Assembly: GCA_963576725.1 (NCBI GenBank) | Contig: OY755246.1 | Location: 70,341,371 to 70,405,370, forward strand | DNA: 64,000 bases | DNA from: Azorinus chamasolen | Lineage: Eukaryota; Mollusca; Bivalvia; Cardiida; Solecurtidae | Direction of reading: 5' to 3' | Shown here: piece after piece, positions 10,801 to 19,318 of the stretch | Layout: every line of letters begins with the position of its first letter | How positions within the stretch are numbered: position 1 is the stretch's first letter | Program-made: the position numbers and the translations under genes | The notes under the pieces: model-generated | Told to the model about the DNA's origin: nothing | Database searches by the model: none | What the model saw: only the letters and a program-made list of their open reading frames with translations

Positions 10801-13253
10801 AGGAACTCTCTGACCTTGGTCTACCCAGTTTGCAAATGCATATCTTAGAAGTAAAAGATTAAGACACCCTTCTCCTTAACTCATTACCTCATAGGCTATT
10901 TTTAGACCCATCCTCTTTGAATAAATCCATTTTCTTGAGAAATTGAAAATTTTAGAACTGTATAGTTTTGAAACCATTGTAATAAATAGGGCAAATGCTC
11001 AATTTATCACAATAGTTTCATTAAGTGACTTTTACAGAGGTATCAAAAGGCGTCAGTATGAGGGGATGGGTTAATATTTAAAATTTGGACTATGTTTACA
11101 ATTTTTTCAATCATCCAAATGTCCCATTTAGCCAATAATGTTGAGACAATAAGCGATACAAATCTAAGTGAATTTTTTATCTTTGCAGGTTATTATTCTA
11201 GATGTGCGGGTCCCTTGTACACCAGTGGCTCGACTGAACAATCACAGAGCCTGTGTTAATGGCATAGCTTGGGCGCCACATTCCAGCTGCCATATCTGTA
11301 CAGCAGGTAATCCCCTTATAATCATAATAACCATTTATCACATAATCTGCCTTGTGGGAGTGCCGTAACAGAGTGCCTTAAATTGTTGAAATGCACTAGT
11401 GCATTTTTATGCAAATTAGCAATCATTAGCCAATTTTAGCACTCATTTAAGCGTTAGCCAATCGATGCGCTCCATGTGCGTTGTCTGTTGTATTACTACA
11501 GCGTTTCATTTTCAATGGCATGCTTATGTGATAAAAAGGTCTTATATGAGTGTTCATTACAATTTTTTTGCATGAAACTCGTTTACTATAATGAATATGA
11601 CACTCGCTTAAGCTCGTGTCATATCATTATACTAAACTCGTTTCATAAACAATTTGTAATGAAGACTCATGTAAGATCCTCTTTGTCTGGGCACTTGCAA
11701 CCCATGTGGTAGATCAAGATCACATTGTTCCATCTGCATGCCACATGCAGGAAAAACATTGAACATCTTAGAACTACATAGCACTTACATACTTTTGAAA
11801 TTAAGCTCGATGAAAACGGAACGGTTGAAAAACTTCAGAAAACCAGGCTGGTGACTGTGGTTATTTACACTACATTTGTTGTTTTGCTTGTTTGTTTTCG
11901 GAAAAAAAGAGTCAAGGTATTGCCATAGCCTTGGTATCATCATTTGCATTGTGCAAAAACTTTGACATTCCCAGATGAATATTTATGTAAGAAATAATGA
12001 CATCACTAATATTTAATTAGCTTATCTTTTGTAATGGCATATGCACACAGGATATTTTGGTATTGGTTAAAACTGTAGAGTCAGGTCTGTAACACTTTCA
12101 TATAAAGCAAACAGCAGACCCTGATCAGATGGCTCCTAGAAGAGCCATCTGATCTGGATCTATCCTATTTGCAAAAGCGTGAAAAGGTATTTATATGAAG
12201 AAAAGTTTTAAAACACAATATTTGAGTAGAGACAAGCATTGGCATCTGCATGCAGTGCTGTTTTTCCACTTAAATAAAAATGGGGATATAATGTTGAAAG
12301 TAGAAAATGATATATAACTATATTCAAGTACTCAGTTTCATAACAAAATATTGTTGACCAAGAAGTTGATTTGTTTCAGATATTGTAATTTTGTTTGTCC
12401 CAATTACTTGCATTGTAACAGTAAAACATCCACACATACGCGAGGGAAGAAATAATACTTTGTCCTTAACCTTGAACACATTATAGATGGTTTCTGTTAA
12501 CCTTTACAGATCAATAAGAGAATCCAAGTAACTCAGAACTGTCACCTGCATTAATAGGGTTAACTTCATCATGATTCATCATGATGAAGTTAACCCTATT
12601 AATGCAGCTGACACATGCATATCGTTTGCAAAGTGTAGACTCAGATCAGAGGGCTCATAGAGAGGCCCTAATGATCAGGGCCTGCACTAGTTGTCATTCA
12701 AAACATCAAGTTTAAGTGTGTCATACAGTCATACTTATTTTAGTTAAACACTGATGGGCTATTTAGCATTGAAAGCATTAAAATGGGTGAAAACACTACA
12801 TGAACCCTTTACTCCATGAATACACCTTTATGCCTTTGCAAACTGAGTAGACCCAGACCAGATGGCTCCCATAGGATCCATCCGATCAGGATCTGCTCTG
12901 TTTGCTAATGGTATAATATAGATTTGATTCTACAGTTTCTGTCATGACTTAATATTCATGATGCCATTATTTCTTACTTGAAATTTCTTGGTGTTAAGGG
13001 TTAAGAAAACTACTTTCCCCAGACCTTTGTTCAGTGACTAACTGTGAAAACATATAACTGTATTTTCCTCTATACTATAGGTGATGATCACCAGGCCTTG
13101 ATCTGGGACATACAACAAATGCCGCGAGCCATAGAGGATCCAATCCTGGCTTACACAGCAGCAGGGGAGATAAATCAGATACAATGGTCCTCCACACAGC
13201 CAGACTGGATTGCCATTTGCTATAATAACTGTTTGGAGATTTTGAGAGTATGA
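4709..13253 (+). CDS. DCAF7: DCAF7 (WDR68/HAN11), 3' part, four exons
   Basis: WD40-repeat protein that serves as a substrate receptor or adaptor of DDB1-CUL4 ubiquitin ligases and as a scaffold for DYRK1A/HIPK2-type kinases; it is one of the most conserved animal WD proteins. Joining 4709-4841, 6887-7038, 11189-11306 and 13081-13253 gives 576 nt: 191 codons plus TGA at 13251-13253. All junctions are GT-AG with consistent phases (1, 0, 1). The product matches my memory of the end of human DCAF7 (342 aa): [19 protein letters not shown], then [34 protein letters not shown] and the exact C-terminus NNCLEILRV. By length it covers about residues 152-342, the last WD repeats of the propeller. Upstream exons lie outside the window. 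Introns of 2045, 4150 and 1774 bp are filled with MITEs and other repeats. No break in the frame is seen, so the gene is probably functional. Confidence 0.96.
4914..5143. mobile_element. MITE family A copy (subtype TTAACCCTTTCCCTGTT)
   Basis: TTAACCCTTTCCCTG at 4914, internal TATGGAAGGTGGAAC and GAAAGTAAAGAAACA as in the subtype copies at 8908 and 10123, right half of the hairpin GTGATCTGGGTCTACTCTG, end GGAAATGGTAA. The left arm of the hairpin is mostly deleted. In DCAF7 intron 1 of the window. Confidence 0.85.
5194..5418. mobile_element. MITE family B copy
   Basis: Termini TTAACCCATTTCCTCAT and GGGAATGGGTTAA. The core is an inverted repeat around AACCATTGTAATAAATTGAG and CAATTTATCACAATGGTT. 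Confidence 0.85.
5756..6064. repeat. dispersed repeat starting TTTTTAGCTCGTCTG
   Basis: Begins TTTTTAGCTCGTCTGTTTCG and carries TTTTGTGATCACTGGGTCAT and a tail with CGCACGCGGCTCTTGTCTTG. Resembles a dispersed repeat class common in bivalve genomes (recognised from memory). No coding capacity. Confidence 0.6.
6171..6422. mobile_element. MITE family A, complete 252-bp copy
   Basis: TTAACCCTTTACTCCATGAA at the left and TTGAGTAAAGGGTTAA at the right, both at TTAA. The hairpin has AGCAGACCCTAATTGGACGG facing CCGTCTGATCTGGGTCTAC. Confidence 0.9.
6476..6850. repeat. dispersed repeat with TGCCCCCGG head and GTCAAGGTCA motifs
   Basis: Two related segments (about 6476-6690 and 6695-6850), each with CTTGATATTTGGCATGCATG-type sequence, GGTGACATGTCAAGGTCA and CCTTCAAGGTCA. 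It ends just before the acceptor of the second DCAF7 exon. Half-sites here are looser than in the 1-1392 satellite. Confidence 0.6.
6887..7038 (+). CDS. DCAF7: DCAF7 exon
   Basis: Acceptor TTTTATTACAG at 6886, donor GTACAG at 7039. Encodes [16 protein letters not shown] and [14 protein letters not shown]; 152 nt close the phase-1 codon and end in phase 0. Confidence 0.95.
7080..7230. mobile_element. MITE family F fragment
   Basis: Contains TTGCTTAATGCAGGGC and CCTGCATTAAGCCACCC facing each other, the inner arms of the family-F hairpin. The CAGTAAAACC ends are lost. Confidence 0.5.
7274..7890. repeat. AGCTCACCTGAGC-type dispersed repeat
   Basis: Starts TTTTTAGCTCACCTGAGCAC, whose first 35 bases fold on themselves (AGCTCACCTGAGCAC / GTGCTCAGGGTGAGCT). 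It then holds three diverged sub-repeats that begin AAAATCTTCTCCTCTGAA or similar (7373, 7545, 7695). This head is widespread in bivalve genomes (from memory). A related fragment lies at 8660-8790. Confidence 0.7.
8054..8458. mobile_element. two adjacent MITE family A copies
   Basis: The first begins TTAACCCTTTACTCCATAA at 8054 and is truncated near 8170. The second runs from about 8224 (CTAACCCTTTCCTTCATG) to GGGAAGGGTTAA at 8458, in the opposite orientation to the 8908 copy: hairpin at the left, CCACCTTCCATA and TTTGTCCATGAATG at the right. Confidence 0.8.
8660..8790. repeat. fragment of the 7274-7890 repeat
   Basis: Shares GAGGTCCTCTACAAAAGTTA and TAGAAACACATAGTGAAAAC with the 7274-7890 repeat. 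Confidence 0.6.
8840..9164. mobile_element. MITE family A: truncated copy followed by complete 257-bp copy
   Basis: A 5' fragment (8840-8907) with TTAACCTTTTACTGTATGAA is followed by a complete copy from TTAACCCTTTCCCTG (8908) to GAGGGAAAGGGTTAA (9164). The complete copy has an intact palindromic core, GATCAGACGGCTCCTATAGA facing AGCCGTCTGATC. Confidence 0.9.
9165..9357. mobile_element. MITE family F copy
   Basis: Hairpin element starting directly at the end of the preceding family-A copy: ACAGTAGAACCTCTAATG at the left, CACATTAGCGGGATTTTAC at the right. Inner arms GCAGGTGGTTGCTTAAT and TTAAGCTACCACCTGC pair with each other. Confidence 0.8.
9358..9480. mobile_element. MITE family A fragment
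   Basis: Only the inner part and right hairpin arm: GTGAACATGGGAAATTTTGG, then TATCTGATCTGGGTCTACTC. A further short core scrap, TTTGCAAACAGAGTAGAC, lies at 9702-9719. Confidence 0.65.
10123..10335. mobile_element. MITE family A, 213-bp copy
   Basis: TTAACCCTTTCCCTATTC at the left, GAAGGAAAGGGTTAA at the right, internal TATGGAAGGTGGAAC. The left arm of the hairpin is deleted. Confidence 0.88.
10380..10608. mobile_element. MITE family B, 229-bp copy
   Basis: TTAAGCCATTACCTCATAGG to GAGGGAATGGATTAA. Long palindrome in the core: CATTGTGATAAATAGAGC and ATTTGCTCC face GGAGCAAATACTCTATTTAT. Confidence 0.88.
10623..10862. mobile_element. MITE family A, 240-bp copy
   Basis: TTAACCCTATACTTTATGAC to AAGTAAAAGATTAA. 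Contains GAAGAAATAATGACACC and a partly decayed hairpin. Confidence 0.85.
10876..11074. mobile_element. MITE family B, 199-bp copy
   Basis: TTAACTCATTACCTCATAGG to GAGGGGATGGGTTAA. The core palindrome is shortened on one arm. It ends about 115 bp before the third DCAF7 exon of the window. Confidence 0.88.
11189..11306 (+). CDS. DCAF7: DCAF7 exon
   Basis: Acceptor TTTTTTATCTTTGCAG at 11188, donor GTAATC at 11307. Encodes [19 protein letters not shown] and [12 protein letters not shown]; 118 nt, ending in phase 1. Confidence 0.95.
11341..11712. mobile_element. family G fold-back element
   Basis: Begins CATAATCTGCCTTGTGGGAG and contains AATGCACTAGTGCATTTTTA. At 11551-11690 it has two arms that pair, GCATGAAACTCGTTTACTAT against TAAACTCGTTTCATAAACAA, around a TGACACTCGCTTAAGCTCGT centre. 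The same order of blocks occurs reversed at 54822-55090. Lies 35 bp downstream of a DCAF7 exon. Confidence 0.7.
11961..12211. mobile_element. MITE family A copy
   Basis: Decayed left end followed by GATGAATATTTATGTAAGAA and ATGACATCACTAATATT. The hairpin is well kept (GATCAGATGGCTCCTAGAAG facing AGCCATCTGATC). End GAAAAGTTTTAA. Confidence 0.8.
12546..12607. repeat. near-perfect 62-bp hairpin
   Basis: Arms 12546-12574 and 12579-12607 are exact reverse complements (29 bp each, CTGCATTAATAGGGTTAACT onward) around a 4-base loop TTCA. The right arm contains the TTAA terminus of the neighbouring family-C copy, so the hairpin looks like an inverted duplication of that end. Confidence 0.9.
12590..12781. 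mobile_element. MITE family C copy
   Basis: TTAACCCTATTAATGC at the left and GCATTGAAAGCATTAA at the right. Core with TTTGCAAAGTGTAGACTCAG and GATCAGGGCCTGCACTAG. Confidence 0.75.
12801..13004. mobile_element. MITE family A copy
   Basis: From GAACCCTTTACTCCATGAA to GGTGTTAAGGGTTAA, inverted relative to 6171-6422. Hairpin with AGTAGACCCAGACCAGATGG and GATCAGGATCTGCTC. Ends 77 bp before the terminal DCAF7 exon. Confidence 0.85.
13081..13253 (+). CDS. DCAF7: DCAF7 terminal coding exon
   Basis: Acceptor TCCTCTATACTATAG at 13080. Encodes [19 protein letters not shown] and ends [20 protein letters not shown] followed by TGA at 13251. The C-terminus coincides with that of vertebrate DCAF7, which supports the stop. 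Confidence 0.96.
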
Positions 13254-14161
13254 CTTTGATCTCATTGTTTACTGATGGAACTGACTGGAATACAATTAGC
13301 AAGGGCAAACTCTCAAAGAGGATGTTAGAGTCTAAAATGCTTGCCTGTACAAACATTCAAAGAGTGTGTACAGTGGATGTCAAAACGTGTCAAAAGCATT
13401 TTGGAAGTTGATGGTTAGATGACATGTAGTTTTAGTCATAACTGCCTCTGTCAGTCAAGGGATGTTTCATGTGACACTTTAACCAAGCTCAGATATTCTT
13501 CATAGAATACAGTGTGTAAAGTGTACATGTTAGTGTATTGTCCACACGATTTGGTTGTTAAACAAACTATGGAGCAAATTGACCCTTACCAAACTGTAAG
13601 GATATTCATAATAACCTTTGAAAACGGTTTGGGTCAAGATGAAACACCAAGTAATTTGGCTTCTCATTGACTTGACTTGATCCTGATATTATTTGTCATC
13701 TGCTGCGGGTGTCCCAGCAGCTGGGGTAGGCAGCAGGCGGCTAGTTTCATCTGGTTTCAAAATGGTCAATGCTTTAAACTTTGAAACGGGCGACAACTTT
13801 TGCTTACAGAAGCTACTTCATAGTATTGACGGATTTAAAACAGCATAGAAATCAAACCATGTGTATATAATTATGTTTTAATGTGTATATAATTTCAGTT
13901 GCTTATTTAAATAATCACTTAGAGTGTAATGAATTAAACCATGTGTCCCTGCAACTGAAAAGAAAAGTTCTTTTGTTGTATATACAGAGATGAACTTGCT
14001 GCTGGATGTGCACGAATCATGATACTAGAGCAAAATATTATGTGAGCGGAGAAAAAGGCGCTTTGACTCATACAAACAGTGTTACACTGTAACTCTAGAT
14101 CATTGAATTATAGTGTATGACCAAGATTTGCCACAGAACAGATCCTGACCAGGCTGCATGC
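13254..14161 (+). other. presumed start of DCAF7 3' UTR and downstream sequence
   Basis: Directly follows the DCAF7 stop. No AATAAA signal is obvious before the next MITE, so the mRNA end cannot be placed. The first AATAAA noticed in a plain context is at 15534. No other gene is seen. Confidence 0.4.
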
Positions 14162-14362
14162 GTAACCCATTCCCTCATATTGACACCTCTGTAAAAGTCA
14201 CTTCTGAAACTATTGTGATAAATAGAGCATTTGCTCCATAGGACACAATGGTTTCAAAACTACACAATTCTGAAATTTTCCTTTTCTCTAGTTAATACTA
14301 CTTTTCGGTAGATTTATTCAAAGAGGTAGAGTCTAAAAATAGCCTATGATGGAATGGGTTAA
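14162..14362. mobile_element. MITE family B, 201-bp copy
   Basis: GTAACCCATTCCCTCATA to GATGGAATGGGTTAA, with ATTGTGATAAATAGAGCATT in the core and GTCTAAAAATAGCC near the right end. Confidence 0.87.
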
Positions 14363-14428
14363 TACAGTGGTCTAGTCTTTGACAGAACCATTTCCAAATC
14401 ATTCAATTGATTCTCTTCCAGCTTTGGG

Positions 14429-15077
14429 TTAACCCTTCTGATGAATTGATAATTTATTGACATCATGAATATGTAGTAGATGAAATTTTATAATAGTGAA
14501 TAACCACAGGGTTTTTTGTGGCGGTGGCAGAAACTAATTGTATAATCAGAACTATATACTTTCATTAAGCAAACCGAGCAGACTCTGATCAGATGGAGCT
14601 AGATTTAGACTCTGATGAGACAGAGCTAGATTTAGACTCTGATCAGACTGAGATAGATTTAGACCCTGATCAGACTGAGCTAGATCTAGACTCTGATCAG
14701 ACGGAGCTAGATCTAGACTCTGATCAGTCTGAGCTAGATTTAGACTCTGATCAGACGGAGCTAGATTTAGACTCTGATCAGACGGAGATAGATTTAGACT
14801 CTGATCAGACGGAGCTGGATTTAGACTCTGATCAGACGGAGCTAGATTTAGACTCTGATGAGACAGAGCTAGATTTAGACTGATCAGACGGAGCTGGATT
14901 TAGACTGGTCAGACGGAGCTGGATTTAGACCCTGATCAGACGGAGCTGGATTTAGACTCTGATCAGACGGAGCTGGATTAGACTCTGATCAGACGGAGCT
15001 AGATCTAGACTCTGATCAGACGGAGCTAGATTTAGACTCTGATCAGACGGTGATAGATTTAGTCTGCAAATGGATTA
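14429..15077. mobile_element. MITE family A copy expanded by an internal minisatellite
   Basis: Left end TTAACCCTTCTGATGAATTG, family interior (TTATTGACATCATGAATATG, CACAGGG), then AAGCAAACCGAGCAGACTCT. The hairpin centre is replaced by the 27-bp array. Family sequence resumes as GTCTGCAAATGGATTAA at 15061-15077. Confidence 0.88.
14582..15059 (+). repeat. 27-bp minisatellite inside a family-A MITE
   Basis: About 17 copies of GAGCTAGATTTAGACTCTGA followed by TCAGACG. The unit contains the MITE-core sequence GACTCTGATCAGACGG. Because 27 is a multiple of three, one frame (14593-14883 +) is open for 96 codons and reads as the nonapeptide ELDLDSDQT repeated. This is probably a by-product, not a gene. 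Confidence 0.92.
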
Positions 15078-15115
15078 AAGTGTGTCTCTGTAAAGTACAG
15101 GACTAAACACGTATT

Positions 15116-15283
15116 TACAGTAAAACTGATAGTTTGAATGTTAAAATAAGTATCATTATCTGTCATTAAGACAGGTGGCAATTTAATGCAGGGTGGAAGT
15201 CTTTTCACCCTGTATTAAGCAGCCACCTGACCAAACAGTTCTCAATTATTCATACTTAAATTTCAAACTGAGTTTTTACTGTA
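15116..15283. mobile_element. MITE family F copy
   Basis: TTTACAGTAAAACTGATAG to GAGTTTTTACTGTA; inner arms GGTGGCAATTTAATGCAGGG and TATTAAGCAGCCACC. Confidence 0.75.
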
Positions 15284-15327
15284 TTTTGAATTCTGTTTCA
15301 AAATATAATCAGAAATGTCTAACAGTT

Positions 15328-15386
15328 TAGATCCTAACGAGATACAGGGTTACTGGGAGTCTTATCTGGATCCAAACCATTATTTA
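15328..15386. mobile_element. MITE family D core fragment
   Basis: TAGATCCTAACGAGATACAG and CTTATCTGGATCCAAACCAT match the cores at 29567 and 46856. Confidence 0.55.
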
Positions 15387-15389
15387 TTC

Positions 15390-16020
15390 ATCTGCTTTAG
15401 AGATTTTAAATTAAAATTTGATTATTGAAACGAGCAGTTCCTATTATGAAGCAGGCAGCAGTTATAGCTTGGAAAAATGTCCTGAACCCTGGCCCATATG
15501 CAGAATACATAATGAGAGAGATGTTTCTGTATAAATAAAACACCGCTGGTAAATCAAAGTCTTTTCTCGGTGAAATTATGGGAGAGTGATAAACTGTGCA
15601 TATGTAAACCATACAATCATGAGTGTGTCCATGTATAGTTGTTTACCTAGACACGTGCCGAGGATAAACACGTACAATGCTGATGACAAAAATAGAAATG
15701 TTTTGAATTTGATTTATGCAAATTAAGTGGGTTAGGGATCAGTTCAAATTTTCCAAGCTATACATACTGTAATTTACCATAAAACCATAAGATAATGACT
15801 CATTATGTATATACATGTGTATACATGGGTCAGTGTTTTACTTATAATTAATCAGCAACATGGTCATTCTAATGTTGTTTTTTAAACCTATCAACCAATT
15901 CTCAAAAGTCATTTAGCATTTTTACTAAGTTATGGAGTTTTGTTTTATAATTGTTTTATTACATTTTATTAATTTGTTCTATAAAAGTTAAATACTATGC
16001 CATTACCCAAGAAGCTTTCC
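15390..16020. other. unassigned sequence
   Basis: AT-rich, with AATAAA at 15534-15539. The 15406-15612 minus frame has no recognisable domain. Nothing else seen. Confidence 0.3.
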
Positions 16021-16022
16021 AT

Positions 16023-16141
16023 TTAACCCTTTCATTCATGTAAATGCCTTTTCCCATATTTACAAACACAGTAAACCCAGATCAGATGGCTCCAGTGGGA
16101 GTTGTCTGATGAGGGTCTGCTTTGTTTGCTTATGAAATACT
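16023..16141. mobile_element. MITE family A, truncated copy
   Basis: TTAACCCTTTCATTCATG through the hairpin (GTAAACCCAGATCAGATGGC / TGATGAGGGTCTGC) to GCTTATGAAATAC, where an unrelated repeat begins. Confidence 0.8.
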
Positions 16142-16450
16142 ATCACAAGGGGAACCCATTTCACAAGGGTAGGTTACCCTGAGATTTTGCCATAGTTATG
16201 CCCCTTTTTCGACTTAGATTGTTGGTTAAGATTTATGTTAAGGTCCATGTCTCAGAAACTGTCCAAGATGTTTGGTTCAAATTTGGTATGCATGTTAACT
16301 ATTACAAGGGGGACCCATTTCACAAGGGCAGGTAACCCTAAAATTAATTTTGCTATAGTTATCTCCCCTTTCCGACTACACTATCCAGCTTTAAAGAAAG
16401 TGGAGCGCGCCGACTGCGGACAGCGCTTGTTTTATAATGTGGACTGAATC
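16142..16450. repeat. dispersed repeat with GGGGAACCCATTTCACAAGG
   Basis: Two diverged sub-units share CCCATTTCACAAGGG and TTGCCATAGTTATGCCCC-like sequence, and the end is GACTGCGGACAGCGCTTGTT. The class is familiar from bivalve introns. Followed at about 16465-16545 by three copies of the 25-bp unit TGATGCCAGTGTCATATGTA plus TCAAG. Confidence 0.6.
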
Positions 16451-16739
16451 ACACAACTAAGTCACACAATTGATGCCAGTGTCATATGTATCAAGTGATG
16501 CCAGTGTCATATGTATCAAGTGATGCCAGTGTTATATCATATGTATCTTTGATTTTTGACTGTATTTGATTAAAAATATGAAACATTAACCAAATGAAAT
16601 GTGGTAAAACTAAAATACTTACTTCTGAGCCACATTGAATGAAGTCCTGCAAAATAAAATTAGTTTTTACCATAACTGTTGTCAATGAACCATCACTTTA
16701 CTTCATTTTTGTGAAAACATAGATGAGTTATACCAACTT

Positions 16740-16862
16740 TTAACCATTTCCTTCATATAAACACATGTTCACATCTTTGCAAAAACAGAGTAGATCCAGA
16801 TCAGACGGCTCCTGTAGGAGCCATCTGATCAGGGCCTGCTGTGTTTGCTTATGGAATTATTA
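16740..16862. mobile_element. MITE family A, partial copy
   Basis: TTAACCATTTCCTTCATAT, hairpin with GATCAGACGGCTCCTGTAGG facing AGCCATCTGATC, ends near GCTTATGGAATTAT. Confidence 0.8.
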
Positions 16863-17145
16863 TATATAATTATAAAAATTCAGTGAAACAAATTCACTAT
16901 TGGTAACATAACTGTATTTAAATAAGCCATGCCACAGAATAGTTGGGTTTCTTGAATGCAGTGTAGACCAGACATCTATCATATCAAGTGAAGCTGTGGT
17001 TGATCAAAATCTCCAATGTGTGCCATTTTGAATAGCACTGCATATTTTGTTCGAACAATATACATGTAGTTGCTAAATGGACATTACATTTGACTAAATC
17101 AACAAGCCAGGGAGATACCTTTTCTCTTGAACCTTTGGTTCATAA

Positions 17146-17352
17146 TACAGTAAAACCCCTCTATAACGGCCCCTAAATTGCGTCAATTAGTTGGTATCTA
17201 GGGCAGGTGGCTGCTTAAAGCAAGCTGAAAGTAAAACAGAACGCTCCTATAGGAGTGTTCTGTTTTACTTTCAGCTTGTTTTAAGCAGCCACCTGCCTTT
17301 AACACAAAATACTTGATGTAATTTAGTGGCCGTATAGAGAGGTTTTACTGTA
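17146..17352. mobile_element. MITE family F, complete 207-bp hairpin
   Basis: TACAGTAAAACCCCTCTATA at the left and AGAGAGGTTTTACTGTA at the right. Almost the whole element folds back: AGAACGCTCCTATAGGAGTG sits at the tip. Flanked by TA. Confidence 0.9.
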
Positions 17353-17776
17353 GTTGCAAAAACTATGCTTTGCTATGTCTAGTGGTATTGTTACATTTCA
17401 TCTAATTGAAAAATTAAAACAACCAACTCTTTGTTGTATATGTTTTGCCGTATAAATGCTTCTTTAATTTTTCAAACCTATTTATTGACAGTGTATTAGT
17501 GTATTGTATTGTACAGGCATCAGTTGGCTGTCAAATTCCGTGCAGCTAGTGAACAATGAAATAATGATTTACATTCAATGAAATACATGTATGCATAAAT
17601 GTTTATTACATCATATGGATCCTGGATACCCCCAGATATGTGCAAACAATGAATATATTTTCTGGTTTCCATTCAGAGTTTGTCACTTGAGCAGGGTCAA
17701 CATAAAATCCAGCCAGTTGGCAACTATGTTGGCCCATTTAATAAATGTATCCGCACATGTGAATCCCAACTACATT

Positions 17777-17971
17777 GACCCTTTGACTATGGGACACGTT
17801 ATGTACTGCCATTTACAGTGTAGACCAAGATTAGAGGAGTCCTCTGATCAAGGTATGCACTGTTTGTCATTCAAAATACTTTTACAATCTTTCATACAGA
17901 GTGGCCGCTAGTTAACACTGACTGGCTATTCCACTTTGAAAAATCAGCGTTGAAAGGGTTCAATCTATGAA
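17777..17971. mobile_element. MITE family C copy
   Basis: Left end decayed (GACCCTTTGACTATGGGACA), core TTTACAGTGTAGACCAAG and GCACTGTTTGTCATTCAAAA, right end AGCGTTGAAAGGGTTCAA. Confidence 0.65.
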
Positions 17972-18486
17972 AATCCTGTGTTGAAAGGATTAAATATCTC
18001 TGGAGTATACATGTAATAATTATCACAAAATCTAAATATGTAACTTTGTTTTTAAGTTGGTATGAAGTTATGAAATCATGTAGACTTTCAACCATTGAAT
18101 TGTACAATACATGTATAATTGAAAATAATGTAGCATGAAATTGGATGCATTTTACTGAACATCTGTGTACATTCATAATAAAGATTTCACCCTTAAGCAT
18201 TTCATATGTTTTGTTTATGTAGCTTCCCCACTTTTTGTCATGTTTCGTTTCCCAATTGACATACAATGTAAATCCAAATTTCAATACTCCTTCGAATTAC
18301 ACAAAACAGAGATTGGGTTTTAGGTACTTTAGAAAACAGTACAGGTATAAATTTAATATAAAATGAGTATATGGCTATACACATACATACTGGTAAACAA
18401 AGATGTTTTATGTTCGAGCTCTTGCCTGTAATGTTAACAAAACCACCGTGAATCATTCAACTTATTTAAAACTGTCAGACTGCTTC
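17972..18486. other. unassigned sequence
   Basis: AT-rich, with short overlapping open frames but no recognisable domain or terminal repeat. Confidence 0.3.
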
Positions 18487-19318
18487 ACTTCAGATTAGTA
18501 GACTGGTCTGTATACAGTTCCAGTACAGATTAGTAGACTGGTCTGTATACAGTTCCAGTACAGATTAGTAGACTGGTCTGTATACAGTTCCAGTACAGAT
18601 TAGTAGACTGGTCTGTATACAGTTCCAGTACAGATTAGTAGACTGGTCTGTATACAGTTCCAGTACAGATTAGTAGACTGGTCTGTATACAGTTCCAGTA
18701 CAGATTAGTAGACCGATCTGTATACAGTTCCAGTACAGATTAGTAGACTGGTCTGTATACAGTTCCAGTACAGATTAGTAGACTGGTCTGTATACAGTTC
18801 CAGTACAGATTAGTAGACTGGTCTGTATACAGTTCCAGTACAGATTAGTAGACTGGTCTGTATACAGTTCCAGTACAGATTAGTAGACCGATCTGTATAC
18901 AGTTCCAGTACATATTAGTAGACTGGTCTGTATACAGTTCCAGTACAGATTAGTAGACTGGTCTGTATACAGTTCCAGTACAGATTAGTAGACTGGTCTG
19001 TATACAGTTCCAGTACAGATTAGTAGACCGGTCTGTATACAGTTCCAGTACAGATTAGTAGACTGGTCTGTATACAGTTCCAGTACAGATTATACAGTTC
19101 CAGTACAGATTAGTAGACTGGTCTGTATACAGTTCCAGTACAGATTAGTAGACTGGTCTGTATACAGTTCCAGTACAGATTAGTAGACCGATCTGTATAC
19201 AGTTCCAGTACAGATTAGTAGACTGGTCTGTATACAGTTCCAGTACAGATTAGTAGACTGGTCTGTATACAGTTCCAGTACAGATTAGTAGACCGATCTG
19301 TATACAGTTCCAGTACAG
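18487..19318. repeat. 35-bp minisatellite, about 24 copies
   Basis: Unit CAGATTAGTAGACTGGTCTG followed by TATACAGTTCCAGTA, nearly identical between copies. A variant with GACCGATC replaces GACTGGTC in four units (near 18711, 18886, 19186 and 19291), and one unit near 19081 is shortened. The homogeneity indicates recent amplification or gene conversion. Confidence 0.97.

Noticed and set aside
14593..14883. Acidic repeat protein ELDLDSDQT
   Set aside because: The frame arises from a 27-bp array inside a MITE, and it is broken by deletions in later units.
18487..19318. CRISPR array
   Set aside because: Repeats are strictly tandem with no unique spacers, and the genome is animal.
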